Below, piece after piece: positions 46,755 through 55,956 of a DNA stretch of 64,000 nt. Made by a program: the position numbers and the translations under genes. Numbering within the stretch: the first letter of the stretch is position 1; each line of letters opens with the position of its first letter. The DNA comes from Gluconobacter cadivus (GTDB lineage Bacteria > Pseudomonadota > Alphaproteobacteria > Acetobacterales > Acetobacteraceae): assembly GCF_015244745.1 (NCBI RefSeq), contig NZ_JABCQI010000005.1:124001-188000 (forward strand). The letters run 5' to 3'. The notes under the pieces were generated by a model. It was not told where the DNA came from. It searched no databases and was given only the letters and a program-made list of their open reading frames with translations.

Positions 46755-48119
46755 TCAGTTGGTGGCCTTGGCAGCAGGACGCATCTCGATGATGGCGCGG
46801 CGCTGAAGATCACGCTGAAGCTGGCGCGACGCCTGCTCGACATGCTCGTTCATAAGCTGGTCGGCGATTTCGCTCGGGCTCTGTTGCGCCAGATTTTTCT
46901 GCTGCCGGTTGCAGACCATGAGCAGGGCGATACCGTCCATCGAGACCAGCGGACGGCTGACCTTGTTGGGGGGGAGCGATTCGAGGACGGATTTCATCTG
47001 CGGCATCAGACGTTCCAGAATCTGAGAACCGGGATTACCGGGGCGCTTTTCACCCAGAGACTTGTTGAGCGCTTCCATGGCATCGCAGCTATGGATCGTC
47101 TGAACGGCGGTCGTGGCTTTTTGTAGGGCTGCACGCTGCTGTTCGGTCGGGTTCTGCGGGTTCAGGGGCGCATCGAACGGGAAAAAGGCCTGTCTCAGAT
47201 CAAGCTGGGTGCCCATTTGTTTGCCGACCACGCGTTTGGCCTGAACGGTGGCGATGACGAAGCCGCCCGCGACCTGAATGGGGTTAGAGATGGCGCCGAT
47301 CGGCATCTGGCGGACGATGTTGACGACTTGCGGATCGAGGTTGTCTTCCTGCACCCAGCCCATGGAGCCGCCGTCGAGAGCAGACTGGGCCTGAGAGAAC
47401 TGCGCGGCCACAATCGGGAACGGCGCGCCCTCGCGGAGCTGGGAGATGATGGTTTTGGTGAAGGCGAGTTCGGCTTCGTCATGGCGCGGGTCGGCGACGG
47501 GAACGAAGATTTCGCTCATGAAATACTGCGGGCGTCCCTGTTCCGCCTGAAGCGCCTGTTCGCGCTGGCTGATCTGGGTTGCCGTGATGCGGCCTTCCTC
47601 GCCAAGCTTTTCACGCAGCACCTGCATCCAGCCGATCTGGACGCGGATCTGGTCGATCAGGGTCGTGAGCGAGACGCCGTCCGAAGCCAGGCGGTTGCGG
47701 AGGGCGTTTTTGGGCATCCCGTTGCGCTGTTCGATATTGGCGATGGCACCTGCGATCTGATCCGGCTCCACGTTGATGTGGCGCTTGAGGATTTCCTGCG
47801 TTTTCAGGCGTTCGTCGATCAGCTGATGGATGATCTGGCCACGCATGCGCCCCATGATTTCCGGGCTGATGGGCAGGCCGGTCGAGAGCACGAACAGCTT
47901 TGCGCGGTTGTCCACGTCACGCTGCGTGAGAACCTGTCCGTTGATGACGGCCAGAATCTGGTCCTCAGGAGGCTTGACCGGGGCTGCGGCCTCTTTGGTG
48001 GCAGCAGGTTTCGTGGCCGCCTTGTGGTGCGGGGCGGCCATGGCCGGGAGAGTGGCCGAGAAAGCCAGAAGGACAGCCAGGGCCGTGGATGCGGTGCAAT
48101 GGGTCTTGGACATGCTCAA
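46755..48119 (-). CDS. surA: Periplasmic peptidyl-prolyl isomerase / chaperone SurA
   Basis: Chaperone for outer membrane proteins, including LptD encoded just upstream. 454 residues: signal peptide (TASTALAVLLAFSATLPAMA), N-terminal SurA domain (ILAVINGQVLTQRDVDNRAK), parvulin-type isomerase domains (YFMSEIFVPVADPRHDEAEL; GGSMGWVQEDNLDPQV), and C-terminal helix. The ATG overlaps the lptD stop (ATGA). Confidence 0.94.
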   Translation of the reverse strand: MSMSKTHCTASTALAVLLAFSATLPAMAAPHHKAATKPAATKEAAAPVKPPEDQILAVINGQVLTQRDVDNRAKLFVLSTGLPISPEIMGRMRGQIIHQLIDERLKTQEILKRHINVEPDQIAGAIANIEQRNGMPKNALRNRLASDGVSLTTLIDQIRVQIGWMQVLREKLGEEGRITATQISQREQALQAEQGRPQYFMSEIFVPVADPRHDEAELAFTKTIISQLREGAPFPIVAAQFSQAQSALDGGSMGWVQEDNLDPQVVNIVRQMPIGAISNPIQVAGGFVIATVQAKRVVGKQMGTQLDLRQAFFPFDAPLNPQNPTEQQRAALQKATTAVQTIHSCDAMEALNKSLGEKRPGNPGSQILERLMPQMKSVLESLPPNKVSRPLVSMDGIALLMVCNRQQKNLAQQSPSEIADQLMNEHVEQASRQLQRDLQRRAIIEMRPAAKATN

Positions 48120-50440
48120 CCGTTGATTCCGAAGGTGCCGATCGTCTTGAACGTGAAGTTGAAGAGGATCGTCTCGTTACGCTGTTCGCCGCCGATACGG
48201 GTGTATTGTTTGATATACATGATATCCAGCCCGAAACAGTCATTGGAATAGCCGATTGTGCCGCCATTGGCGACGAACTGTTTCCGGGACAGGCTGCGGC
48301 GGAAGAAACCCGACGCATGGTAATTGCGCCAGTGGGTGGAGAAACCGCCTGTCACTTCGCTGGTTTTGACCAGATAGGGGGCGTTGGGGCCGTTTTGGCG
48401 GAAATCTGTTGCGTAATAATAATATGGCGTGACGGGAGCATAGACGTAGCCGCCTGTCAGGCGGAACATCGGAACGCCTGTGCTGATCAGGCCTTCGCCG
48501 TAATCGAACTGGCGGGTCCAGGGGTTATAGCGACCGCGGGCTGTCACATCGACATACTGGTTCGGGCTGACACGCAGGCGGGCCACCGGGTCAGACAGGT
48601 GATGGTCGAGGCCGGAATAGGGCAGGCGGTTATGGTCGATATGCTGCTGGAAGCTTTCGCCGACGAGCATGTCGATCGCATGGCCGTTCCATGACCAGTT
48701 CTGATGGATGCCCACATTGGCGCGCAGGCCACCATCGAGGCGGTCGGTCCCGAGATAGCGGTTAAGGGAAAACAGCGTCGTGTCCGTAAACTCGTAGGAC
48801 AGGCTGTCTTCATTAGGCAGGTGGCGGTTCTGCGAATTGCCGGTGTTGGGCGCGGCGATGATCTGGGCAATGGGTTCCAGGATCTGCGAGCCATGGCCTT
48901 TGGCAAAGCTGCGCAGGAACGGCCAGTTCATCCGCAGGGCGATGGTCGGCTGGACCTGTCCCACGAGATGGTTGCCGCCTGCGTTCATGTAATAGGTCGG
49001 CTGCTGGTAGGCCTGCGTGGCGTGATAGACCATCGAATCGATCCGCGCCGTCAGCAGGAACTGCTGGCCAAGTTTGTTGTGGAACGGACGATCCCACTGG
49101 ATGGCGGCCTGACCACGCTGATCGTTGATGCCGTTCTTTCGGTACAGATTGAAGTCGGTCGTCTGCACACTGAGGCGACCGCCGAACATGTCCGGCTGTC
49201 CCTGAAACGCATAGGTCAGTCGCGGGAGAGCCCAGGGCAGATCGGAGTTGCGGATGACGCCCTGGTTCAGGCCCTGATAGGCCTGTCCGTCAAAGCGCAG
49301 GTAGGAGCCGACGCCATACCCTTCGAGGAACAGGTTGGAGTTCAGCATTTCCTGACCGTAGCCGGGAACGCGGTAGTCGCGCATGTAATTGGCGGAACTG
49401 GCGACGTTGATGTTGGCGCCGAGCTGCCAGTTGCGGTTGAGGGCGAAATTGCCCCGACCGAACACATAACCCTGAATGCCGTATTCGTTGGAGGAACCGA
49501 CATTGTTGCCGAAGGTGTTTGTGTAGCGGTTCTCGTCATGGGTGTCGTAGGCGACACCACCGGTGACGTCGATGGAACCGAAGTTGAGGCGGTTGCGGTA
49601 CTGCGCGGTCAGTTCCGGGCCGGTCTTGGTGGAGACGAGGCCTCGGACCGTCAGATCCTGCTGTTCGTCGATCGCCCAGAAATAGGGGAGGGTGAAATAG
49701 GTGCCGAGATAGCGGTCATGCGGGCTGATGCCCGGCATCAGGAAGCCGCTTTGACGTTTCACGGACGGATCGGTCATGGAGAAGAACGGGAAATAGAAGA
49801 CTGGCAGACCGAGCATTTTAAGCCAGGCATGATCGAATTCGAGCCGCTTGTGCTGCACGTCCTGCGTCGCGTCGAAAGCCTGAAACTGCCAGAACGGCGG
49901 TAGATCTGGGTTCTTCTCGCAGATCTTGCAGGCCGTATAGACGGCATGCGTCAGGTCGTTGAGCATCCCGTTCGTACGGCGCATGCCGTTGCCGGCCAGC
50001 TTGGCGTTGTCTTCCATGCGGATATAGATGCCGCTGCCGATGCCATCGTGCATGCCGTGGCTGAACTCGACATAATCGGCATAGGTCGTGCTGCCGTCGG
50101 GTTCCACGACCGCGACATGGCCCTTTGCCGACAGGATGCCGGTGTTGCGGTCATAGGTCACGCGGTCCGCGCGCAGGGCATGGTCGCCCTGCCAGACGCG
50201 GACATTGCCGTCCCATGTGATCAGGCCGTTCTTCGCATAGCTTTCGCTATCGGCGAGATAGGTCAGGGGATCGGTCTGGGACGTGGGCTTTCCGATGACG
50301 ATGACATGGGAGTTGTCGCGCTGCATCGTGTTGGCAGACATTTTCTGCGGCGCTACGAGCGCGGTTCCAGCCATCAGTGTGGCACCGACGAACGAAGCGC
50401 GTCTGCGGGCGCGTGCTGGGAGCCACAGGGGCACCGTCAT
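48116..50440 (-). CDS. lptD: LPS-assembly outer membrane protein LptD
   Basis: Beta-barrel that inserts lipopolysaccharide into the outer leaflet. From the ATG at 50440 (sharing a base with the lptG stop, TGATG) it has 774 residues: signal region (about 1-36), OstA/jelly-roll domain (about 40-180; ADRVTYDRNTGILSAKGHVA), then the barrel with aromatic-rich strands. A CKIC pair lies near residue 150 and another cysteine near the C-terminus (SNDCFGLDI), positions that may form the disulfides the family needs. Confidence 0.94.
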   Translation of the reverse strand: MTVPLWLPARARRRASFVGATLMAGTALVAPQKMSANTMQRDNSHVIVIGKPTSQTDPLTYLADSESYAKNGLITWDGNVRVWQGDHALRADRVTYDRNTGILSAKGHVAVVEPDGSTTYADYVEFSHGMHDGIGSGIYIRMEDNAKLAGNGMRRTNGMLNDLTHAVYTACKICEKNPDLPPFWQFQAFDATQDVQHKRLEFDHAWLKMLGLPVFYFPFFSMTDPSVKRQSGFLMPGISPHDRYLGTYFTLPYFWAIDEQQDLTVRGLVSTKTGPELTAQYRNRLNFGSIDVTGGVAYDTHDENRYTNTFGNNVGSSNEYGIQGYVFGRGNFALNRNWQLGANINVASSANYMRDYRVPGYGQEMLNSNLFLEGYGVGSYLRFDGQAYQGLNQGVIRNSDLPWALPRLTYAFQGQPDMFGGRLSVQTTDFNLYRKNGINDQRGQAAIQWDRPFHNKLGQQFLLTARIDSMVYHATQAYQQPTYYMNAGGNHLVGQVQPTIALRMNWPFLRSFAKGHGSQILEPIAQIIAAPNTGNSQNRHLPNEDSLSYEFTDTTLFSLNRYLGTDRLDGGLRANVGIHQNWSWNGHAIDMLVGESFQQHIDHNRLPYSGLDHHLSDPVARLRVSPNQYVDVTARGRYNPWTRQFDYGEGLISTGVPMFRLTGGYVYAPVTPYYYYATDFRQNGPNAPYLVKTSEVTGGFSTHWRNYHASGFFRRSLSRKQFVANGGTIGYSNDCFGLDIMYIKQYTRIGGEQRNETILFNFTFKTIGTFGING

Positions 50441-51630
50441 CAACCATCCTCCATGTGCAGCAAAAGTGCCACGGCGAGGCAGAGCCCCGCACCCGTCGGC
50501 GCCCATGCCGCAAGAACCGGTGGCAAGGCACCGGATTCACCAAACTGTTCGGCCACTTTCGAGATGGTGAACAGCGCAAAGCCTGCGGCAATTCCCGATC
50601 CCAGCATCCGGGCTACGCCGCCGCGTCGTGTCGGACGCATCGAGAAGCCTGCGGATACCAATGCCATGGTCCCGGCCAGAATGGGAAGGGCCAGCAGCGA
50701 CTGGAAATGAAGTCTGTGCCGGATTGAGGGGAATCCCGAGCGTTCCAGAAGGCTGATGAACCCCGGAAGCGCGAAGACTGACAGCGTGTCGGGGGAGGCG
50801 AAACTTTCCTGCACGCGACCGACTGTCAGGTCGGAGGGGAGGGTCATGTCGCCGATCTTCTGGGGCAGGTGATCGGGATGCAGCACGGAAGTATCGTGCA
50901 GGAGCCACTGATGATCGCCCAGAGCGCCATTGGGGGATTCGACGCGCAGGATCAGGCGATCCCGGTCGTCGAGGCGGAAGATGGAAACACCGGAAACGTT
51001 CAATGCGCCGTTGACGAGATGGACATCCTGCGCGTGCAGGATGGCAACGCCGTGGGGGACCAGTCCGTCATCGGACTGTCTGAGCCACAGGGCGCCTCCG
51101 TTGAGAGTCAGGGGGCCTCCGCCGGTGCGGAGATAGGTCTGATCCAGCATTTCGGCGCTGCGGAACATGCTCGACGACAGAGCGGAAATACCGGTTGTGG
51201 TCAGCAGGCCGGTCAGAATCGCGCAGGCCAGCGGGCTGGCGAGGAACTGCCAGGCGGAAATGCCTGCGGCGCGGGCGACGATGAGTTCGGACGAGCGGGT
51301 CAGGCGCGAAAAGCAGACGATCCCGCCCAGAAGGATGCCGAAGGGCAGGACGTAGATGATGTAGTACGGCACATGCAGCGCTGCGATCTTGACGACGAGG
51401 CTGGCCGGAACGTTGGGGCGCGTGGCTGCGCGTCGTAGCAGGTCGATGAAATCGAACAGCGAGACCAGTCCGGTCAGAGCCAGCACCATGGACAGGGTGC
51501 TGAGCATGAACTGACGGGCAATATAGATGGCCAGTGTTGTGGAGAAACCGGCGTGGTCGTCTCGGGTACTGAAGGCCTGAAACAGTGAGGTCAGCCACGA
51601 GCCTAGTCGCGGGGAGGCGATACTTCTCAT
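50440..51630 (-). CDS. lptG: LPS export permease LptG
   Basis: Six-helix inner-membrane subunit of the LptB2FG ABC transporter that extracts LPS. 396 residues from the ATG at 51630, which overlaps the lptF stop (ATGA). N-terminal helix TLAIYIARQFMLSTLSMVLA, the coupling region RLTRSSELIVARAAGIS, a periplasmic jelly-roll (about 140-290), and C-terminal helices (SLLALPILAGTMALVSAGFS). Confidence 0.95.
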   Translation of the reverse strand: MRSIASPRLGSWLTSLFQAFSTRDDHAGFSTTLAIYIARQFMLSTLSMVLALTGLVSLFDFIDLLRRAATRPNVPASLVVKIAALHVPYYIIYVLPFGILLGGIVCFSRLTRSSELIVARAAGISAWQFLASPLACAILTGLLTTTGISALSSSMFRSAEMLDQTYLRTGGGPLTLNGGALWLRQSDDGLVPHGVAILHAQDVHLVNGALNVSGVSIFRLDDRDRLILRVESPNGALGDHQWLLHDTSVLHPDHLPQKIGDMTLPSDLTVGRVQESFASPDTLSVFALPGFISLLERSGFPSIRHRLHFQSLLALPILAGTMALVSAGFSMRPTRRGGVARMLGSGIAAGFALFTISKVAEQFGESGALPPVLAAWAPTGAGLCLAVALLLHMEDG

Positions 51631-52796
51631 CTGGAGGCCTCCGGCGAGGGTGTCATGGGAACGGGCTGCTTCACGCTTCCTGTCCATTGTTCGAGGAACA
51701 GCAGGGCGGCGCAAACGACTGCGGGCAGGAGGGCTTCGAGCCAGATGAGTGGGACCAGCGCAAGATGCCGGCCGGCGAGGTTCTGGAGCATGAGCGAGAG
51801 GGCCAGCAGCCCGACGACGGTGAGGATTGCCGTCAGGGGGCGGGTGATGTTGCCATGACGGGAGAAGGCGCCGCGCAGCACTGTCACCAGCCCGATCATG
51901 GCAAAGGACAGAGCGGTCAGGGGAGAGGTAAGCCGTCGCCAGCCCACCACGATGTTCTTGCCGCGATCGCGTTCGGACACTTCATGAGGGTCGGGATGGA
52001 ACAGTTCGTGGAGCGACATCTCGTCCGGGTCGCGGTCTTCGTGGCTGTTCCGGCGCCCTGAGGTCAGGTCAATGGTGTTGCGCCCGAAGGTCAGGACGTT
52101 CAGCCGCCCGGTATGGCGGTCGATTTCCTCGCGCGAGCCATCATAGAGGACGACGCGGGGCTGATCGTTCACCACGACCATGGTGCCGCGCTCCGCGAGG
52201 ATCGTGGTGTGGGAATCGGGGTTTCGGTCGTCTTCGACCAGAACGCCATGAAGCTGGCCGTCACTGGTCCGTCCGCGGACATAGACGGTCATGTCTCCGG
52301 AAAGGCTGGTGAAGACACCGTCCTGAAGCAGGAAGGCCGCCATGCGGTTGCGGATCTGGAATTCGTAGCGGTGAAACGCATGATAGGATACGGGCGCAAG
52401 CCACAATGTCAGAGTATAGCACAGCGCCACGGAGAAAAACGCGCAGAGCAGTCCCGGTCGGGCCAGTTCCAGCGGGGAGCGCCCGGCGGCGCGCATGACC
52501 GTCAGTTCCCGGTCTCCGACCATCCGCTGATAGGTGAACAGCACGACGAGGAAGGTTGTGATGGGAAGGATGACGGCGATGAACGTCGGGAGCATCAGCG
52601 AGGTGAGCTGGATGAACACGCGCAGGGACAGGCCGTGCTGGACCACCATCGAGACGAAATGCAGCGACTGGGTCAGCCAGATCAGGGCTGTGGCACCTCC
52701 GGTCAGCGCCAGCAGGGCGATGAGGAGCTGACGGAGGATGTAGCGGTCGAGCAGAGGCAGGATCTGCCGCCCGGAAGTACCGGAGGATGAGGCCAT
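51627..52796 (-). CDS. lptF: LPS export permease LptF
   Basis: Partner of LptG in the same transporter. 389 residues: LPLLDRYILRQLLIALLALT at the start, coupling helix VGDRELTVMRAAGRSPLELA, a periplasmic domain in the middle, and three C-terminal helices (LTSPLTALSFAMIGLVTVLR). First gene of the lptF-lptG-lptD-surA-rsmA operon. The lptB, lptC and lptA genes are not in the window. Confidence 0.95.
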   Translation of the reverse strand: MASSSGTSGRQILPLLDRYILRQLLIALLALTGGATALIWLTQSLHFVSMVVQHGLSLRVFIQLTSLMLPTFIAVILPITTFLVVLFTYQRMVGDRELTVMRAAGRSPLELARPGLLCAFFSVALCYTLTLWLAPVSYHAFHRYEFQIRNRMAAFLLQDGVFTSLSGDMTVYVRGRTSDGQLHGVLVEDDRNPDSHTTILAERGTMVVVNDQPRVVLYDGSREEIDRHTGRLNVLTFGRNTIDLTSGRRNSHEDRDPDEMSLHELFHPDPHEVSERDRGKNIVVGWRRLTSPLTALSFAMIGLVTVLRGAFSRHGNITRPLTAILTVVGLLALSLMLQNLAGRHLALVPLIWLEALLPAVVCAALLFLEQWTGSVKQPVPMTPSPEASR

Positions 52797-52853
52797 GGTC
52801 CTTCATCTATCCCTAGCGCGTGGCGGGAGGAAGGCGAAAAAACGAAACAGTTT

Positions 52854-53351
52854 TTATCGCAGATAGGCAGCCCGGTCGATGGGCGCCTTTGTGTCCGTCA
52901 AGCTGTGGTAGAATTGGGTCCCGGCGATACCGACCAGAAGACCTGCACCCGCTGCGAAGGTCATGGCAATATAGCGCCAGGGTTTCTGCATCCGGAATGT
53001 GGCCACTTCCACCTGAAGCAGCCCCATGTCCATCTGGCAGCGCCCGAGCCGCAACTGGGCGGTGCGGGTATCGGTCTCGCTCTGGCTAAGGCGGTGTTCC
53101 AGATCCTGAACGCGCTCACGCAGGCCTCTTTCCCGCGTTGCAGTGTCTCGCTGGGGGACAGTGCCGATGCGCGTGATGAACAGGTTTTTCAGCGCGCCGC
53201 CGGTGACGCCATCGCGGCGGGCCATCTGTCGGATGCGTTCCAGTGCCGTGGCGGCATGGCCGGGCTGTTCGTCCAGCACGAGCGCCAGAATGTCGGACAG
53301 GATCTTGATTTCCCGCGGGTCGATGTCTTTGGAATCAGGCGCACGGGCCAT
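52854..53351 (-). CDS. Hypothetical single-span membrane protein with coiled coil
   Basis: 165 residues, unrecognised. Residues about 12-60 form an all-helical domain (REIKILSDILALVLDEQPGH; the pattern is somewhat like DUF2786, not certain). A coiled coil lies about 72-115 (RGLRERVQDLEHRLSQSETD), and a membrane segment about 128-150 (IAMTFAAGAGLLVGIAGTQF). Next to lptF in the same orientation with a 57-base gap; it starts just before tsaC ends (two bases apart). Confidence 0.72.
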   Translation of the reverse strand: MARAPDSKDIDPREIKILSDILALVLDEQPGHAATALERIRQMARRDGVTGGALKNLFITRIGTVPQRDTATRERGLRERVQDLEHRLSQSETDTRTAQLRLGRCQMDMGLLQVEVATFRMQKPWRYIAMTFAAGAGLLVGIAGTQFYHSLTDTKAPIDRAAYLR

Positions 53352-53353
53352 GT

Positions 53354-54379
53354 TCAGGACGGTGCCATGGTATCTGCTTGGGTGTCAGTGCGGGGTTCGG
53401 CCGCGCGGCGCAGGCGGTCACGGATCGCGAGGCCCAGTCCGTGACGGGGGATTGTCTGGGCTGCAATGGTTTTCAGGCCGCGTCGGCTGCCTTCCGCATC
53501 CAGAAAGCGCAGTCCGGCGAAGAGGCGGGCCGCTGCTTCTTCAAGATTGCCGCTTTCGCTTAGATTCCATGTCAGGCCCGCACCGGGAAACGGGCGACCA
53601 AAAGCAAGCTGCGCCTCGTCGGGCGCAATAGAGGTCACGTCCAGCCTGACGGGCAGGCTGGGGGCATAATGCGAGGCCAGTCTGCCGGGGGAGGCGGGGG
53701 CGATTTCAGCGAAATCGTCCGGATGGCGGATCGGACCGCAGAGATCGTTCAGCTCTTCGAGCGTGACCCCACCCGGACGCAAAAGGACCGGCACGTTCCG
53801 GGTCAGGTCCAGAACCGTGCTTTCCACGCCGATGGAGCAGGGGCCGGAATCCAGAACTGCGTCGATCCGGCCGTCAAGCGAGCGCAGGACGTGGAACGCA
53901 TCGGAAGGACTGACGGTGCCTGAGACATTGGCAGACGGTGCAGCAACTGGTGCGCCCACTTCGCGCAGGAGGGCCAGTGCCGTCCGTCCACGGGGGACAC
54001 GCAAGGCGAGCGTGGAGAGCCCGGCGGCGGCGAGATCCGAGACGGTCGAGTCAGGAGAGCGGGGGAGCACCATCGTCAGCGGGCCGGGCCAGAACCGCTC
54101 GGCCAGCGTATGGGCGACTTCCTTCATCCTGCCGCTGAGGGATGCCTGCGCGAAAGCACTTTCGGCATCGGGGAGATGGCTGATGAGGGGATTAAAACGC
54201 GGGCGCCCCTTGGCGGCGAAAATCCGGGCGACAGCCGTATCGGACGAGGCGATGGCCCCAAGCCCGTAAACGGTCTCGGTACCGAAGGCGACCAGCTTTC
54301 CGGCTTTCAGAAACTCCGCCGCGCGGCGGATGCCCTCGGGCGTGGCTGTCAGGCGTTCGGTATACGGCGTGTCGCTCAA
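53354..54379 (-). CDS. tsaC: Threonylcarbamoyl-AMP synthase (Sua5/YwlC type)
   Basis: Makes threonylcarbamoyl-AMP for the t6A modification of tRNAs. 341 residues, the long Sua5 form: YrdC domain (about 15-200; AFGTETVYGLGAIASSDTAV, KGRPRFNPLISHL, SANVSGTVSPSDA) plus the C-terminal Sua5 domain (SPGRLASHYAPSLPV). The start is TTG at 54379, overlapping the cysQ stop as TTGA, with GGGAGGTG at ideal spacing; no ATG fits. Confidence 0.93.
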   Translation of the reverse strand: MSDTPYTERLTATPEGIRRAAEFLKAGKLVAFGTETVYGLGAIASSDTAVARIFAAKGRPRFNPLISHLPDAESAFAQASLSGRMKEVAHTLAERFWPGPLTMVLPRSPDSTVSDLAAAGLSTLALRVPRGRTALALLREVGAPVAAPSANVSGTVSPSDAFHVLRSLDGRIDAVLDSGPCSIGVESTVLDLTRNVPVLLRPGGVTLEELNDLCGPIRHPDDFAEIAPASPGRLASHYAPSLPVRLDVTSIAPDEAQLAFGRPFPGAGLTWNLSESGNLEEAAARLFAGLRFLDAEGSRRGLKTIAAQTIPRHGLGLAIRDRLRRAAEPRTDTQADTMAPS

Positions 54380-55173
54380 GATGCACCTCCCGTGCAGTAA
54401 AAGGACGAATTCAGTCGGCCGGGCTTGCCGTAACGCAGGGGCTCTCCGTTCGCATCCAGAAGGGCGCCCCCTGCCGCTTCGAGAATGGCCTGTGGGGCGG
54501 CCGTATCCCATTCCATGGTGGGACCAAAGCGCGGATAGAAATCCGCCGATCCCTCTGCGACGCGCATGAATTTGACCGACGAAGAGAGCTTGTCGATGGA
54601 CGCGACTTTCCGTCCTGCCAGCCAGCGGTCCAGCAGTTCCGGGTCGCCATGATGGCTGGAGGCCAGCACGCGCAGGCCCTCGACAGACGGGGTGGCGGTC
54701 TGGATCGGGGAGTTGTGGGTGCCGTCCCAGCGATGGGCCCCAAGGCCCTGACCGCCGCTATAGATCAGTCCGTAACCGGGAAGCGCCACAACGCCCAGAA
54801 CTGGACGATCATGGCGGACGAGGCCAATATTGACCGTGAAATCCCTGCCGCCGGATGCAAAGCCCCGCGTGCCGTCCAGCGGATCGACCAGCCAGTAGGC
54901 GTCTCCTGCGGCGATACGGATCCCGGCCGACATTTCTTCCTCACCGATTGCAGGAATGGACGGGCAGGCCGCTCGCAGGCCCGACAGGATGTGATGTTCG
55001 GATGCGTGGTCCGCTTCCGTGACGGGGGAAGCATCGTCCTTGATATCCGTGCGAAAGCCGCGTTCGCGGATGGCGTTGATGATGTCTGAGGCTTCGGAAG
55101 CGAGCCTGAATGCCAGATCCAGCAGGGCGCGGTCATCGTTTGCGGGGACGATAAAGGGGGAAGCGGAAGTCAT
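54376..55173 (-). CDS. cysQ: 3'(2'),5'-bisphosphate nucleotidase CysQ
   Basis: Dephosphorylates PAP/PAPS from sulfate assimilation. 265 residues. Metal-site motifs of the FIG/IMP superfamily: PAIGEEEMS (near 75), VDPLDGTRGFASG (near 95), and WDTAAPQAILEAAGG at the C-terminal site. Overlaps tsaC by four bases. Confidence 0.94.
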   Translation of the reverse strand: MTSASPFIVPANDDRALLDLAFRLASEASDIINAIRERGFRTDIKDDASPVTEADHASEHHILSGLRAACPSIPAIGEEEMSAGIRIAAGDAYWLVDPLDGTRGFASGGRDFTVNIGLVRHDRPVLGVVALPGYGLIYSGGQGLGAHRWDGTHNSPIQTATPSVEGLRVLASSHHGDPELLDRWLAGRKVASIDKLSSSVKFMRVAEGSADFYPRFGPTMEWDTAAPQAILEAAGGALLDANGEPLRYGKPGRLNSSFYCTGGAS

Positions 55174-55226
55174 TCTGCCAGACTACTCCAAGATGGCTTT
55201 TGCGTCATGTGTTGATGCGGGTGGTG

Positions 55227-55865
55227 TCACTGCGGACAGGTCGGCACGGGCTCCTGAGGGCCGTTCCATGTTGTGAACGGAATTTTTGTTGCGGCGCTGA
55301 GCGCGATGTCCGCATGGCAGGTCGTGACGGGGGAGGCGATTGTGGACAGGGGCCTGAAGGTGAATGCCGTGGTACCGGGTTCGCCGTCTTCGCGTGTCAG
55401 TTGATAGATCCGGACATGCGCCGGGCTAGGCTGCGGGACGGGGTAAAGGCCCATGTCACGCGTTGTGACGAACAGCAGAAGGCCGGGTTTTCCGTTCACG
55501 CGGGCCTTAGCGAAATGGACGGTCTGGATTGCGTCTTCGCCGGTGTGGGGACTGTCCGCAAGCATGTCGGTGAGCGGAGCGGAAGGGTTCGCGTCCTGTT
55601 TGTCCACGAGGTCGGCCTGATCGGGTTGTTCGGCGTCGGGGATGGTGACGGCATAGAGATGATAACCCCATGCGTTTCCGTTCCCGCGCCAGAATGGCGT
55701 GATCGTTACAGCCGGAAAGTCGGTCGGGTGCAGGGTGACTGGGGTATTGCCGATCCGGATGGGCGCGATGTCGGTGATGCAAGGCACTGTGGGAGCGGCG
55801 TGTCCTTTCGGGAGGCCGAGCATAACGGCGGAGCAGAGCAGGATCTTCAGGGCGGTGCGGCGCAT
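55227..55865 (-). CDS. Hypothetical secreted protein
   Basis: 212 residues with a clear signal peptide (RRTALKILLCSAVMLGLPKG, cleavage near AHA). Mature part has three cysteines (in VPCITDIAP, TTCHADIAL and VPTCPQ). A beta-rich pattern is suggested (VTLHPTDFPAVTITPFWRG; GNAWGYHLYAVTIPD). I do not recognise the family. Divergent from pepA. Confidence 0.75.
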   Translation of the reverse strand: MRRTALKILLCSAVMLGLPKGHAAPTVPCITDIAPIRIGNTPVTLHPTDFPAVTITPFWRGNGNAWGYHLYAVTIPDAEQPDQADLVDKQDANPSAPLTDMLADSPHTGEDAIQTVHFAKARVNGKPGLLLFVTTRDMGLYPVPQPSPAHVRIYQLTREDGEPGTTAFTFRPLSTIASPVTTCHADIALSAATKIPFTTWNGPQEPVPTCPQ

Positions 55866-55956
55866 GGAAGGTCTTTCTCGGGGGAGGGCTTGTATGCCGG
55901 GGCGGTGTTTCCGATAACGGAGATGACGATTTCATGTTCCAGACGACAGGGCCATC

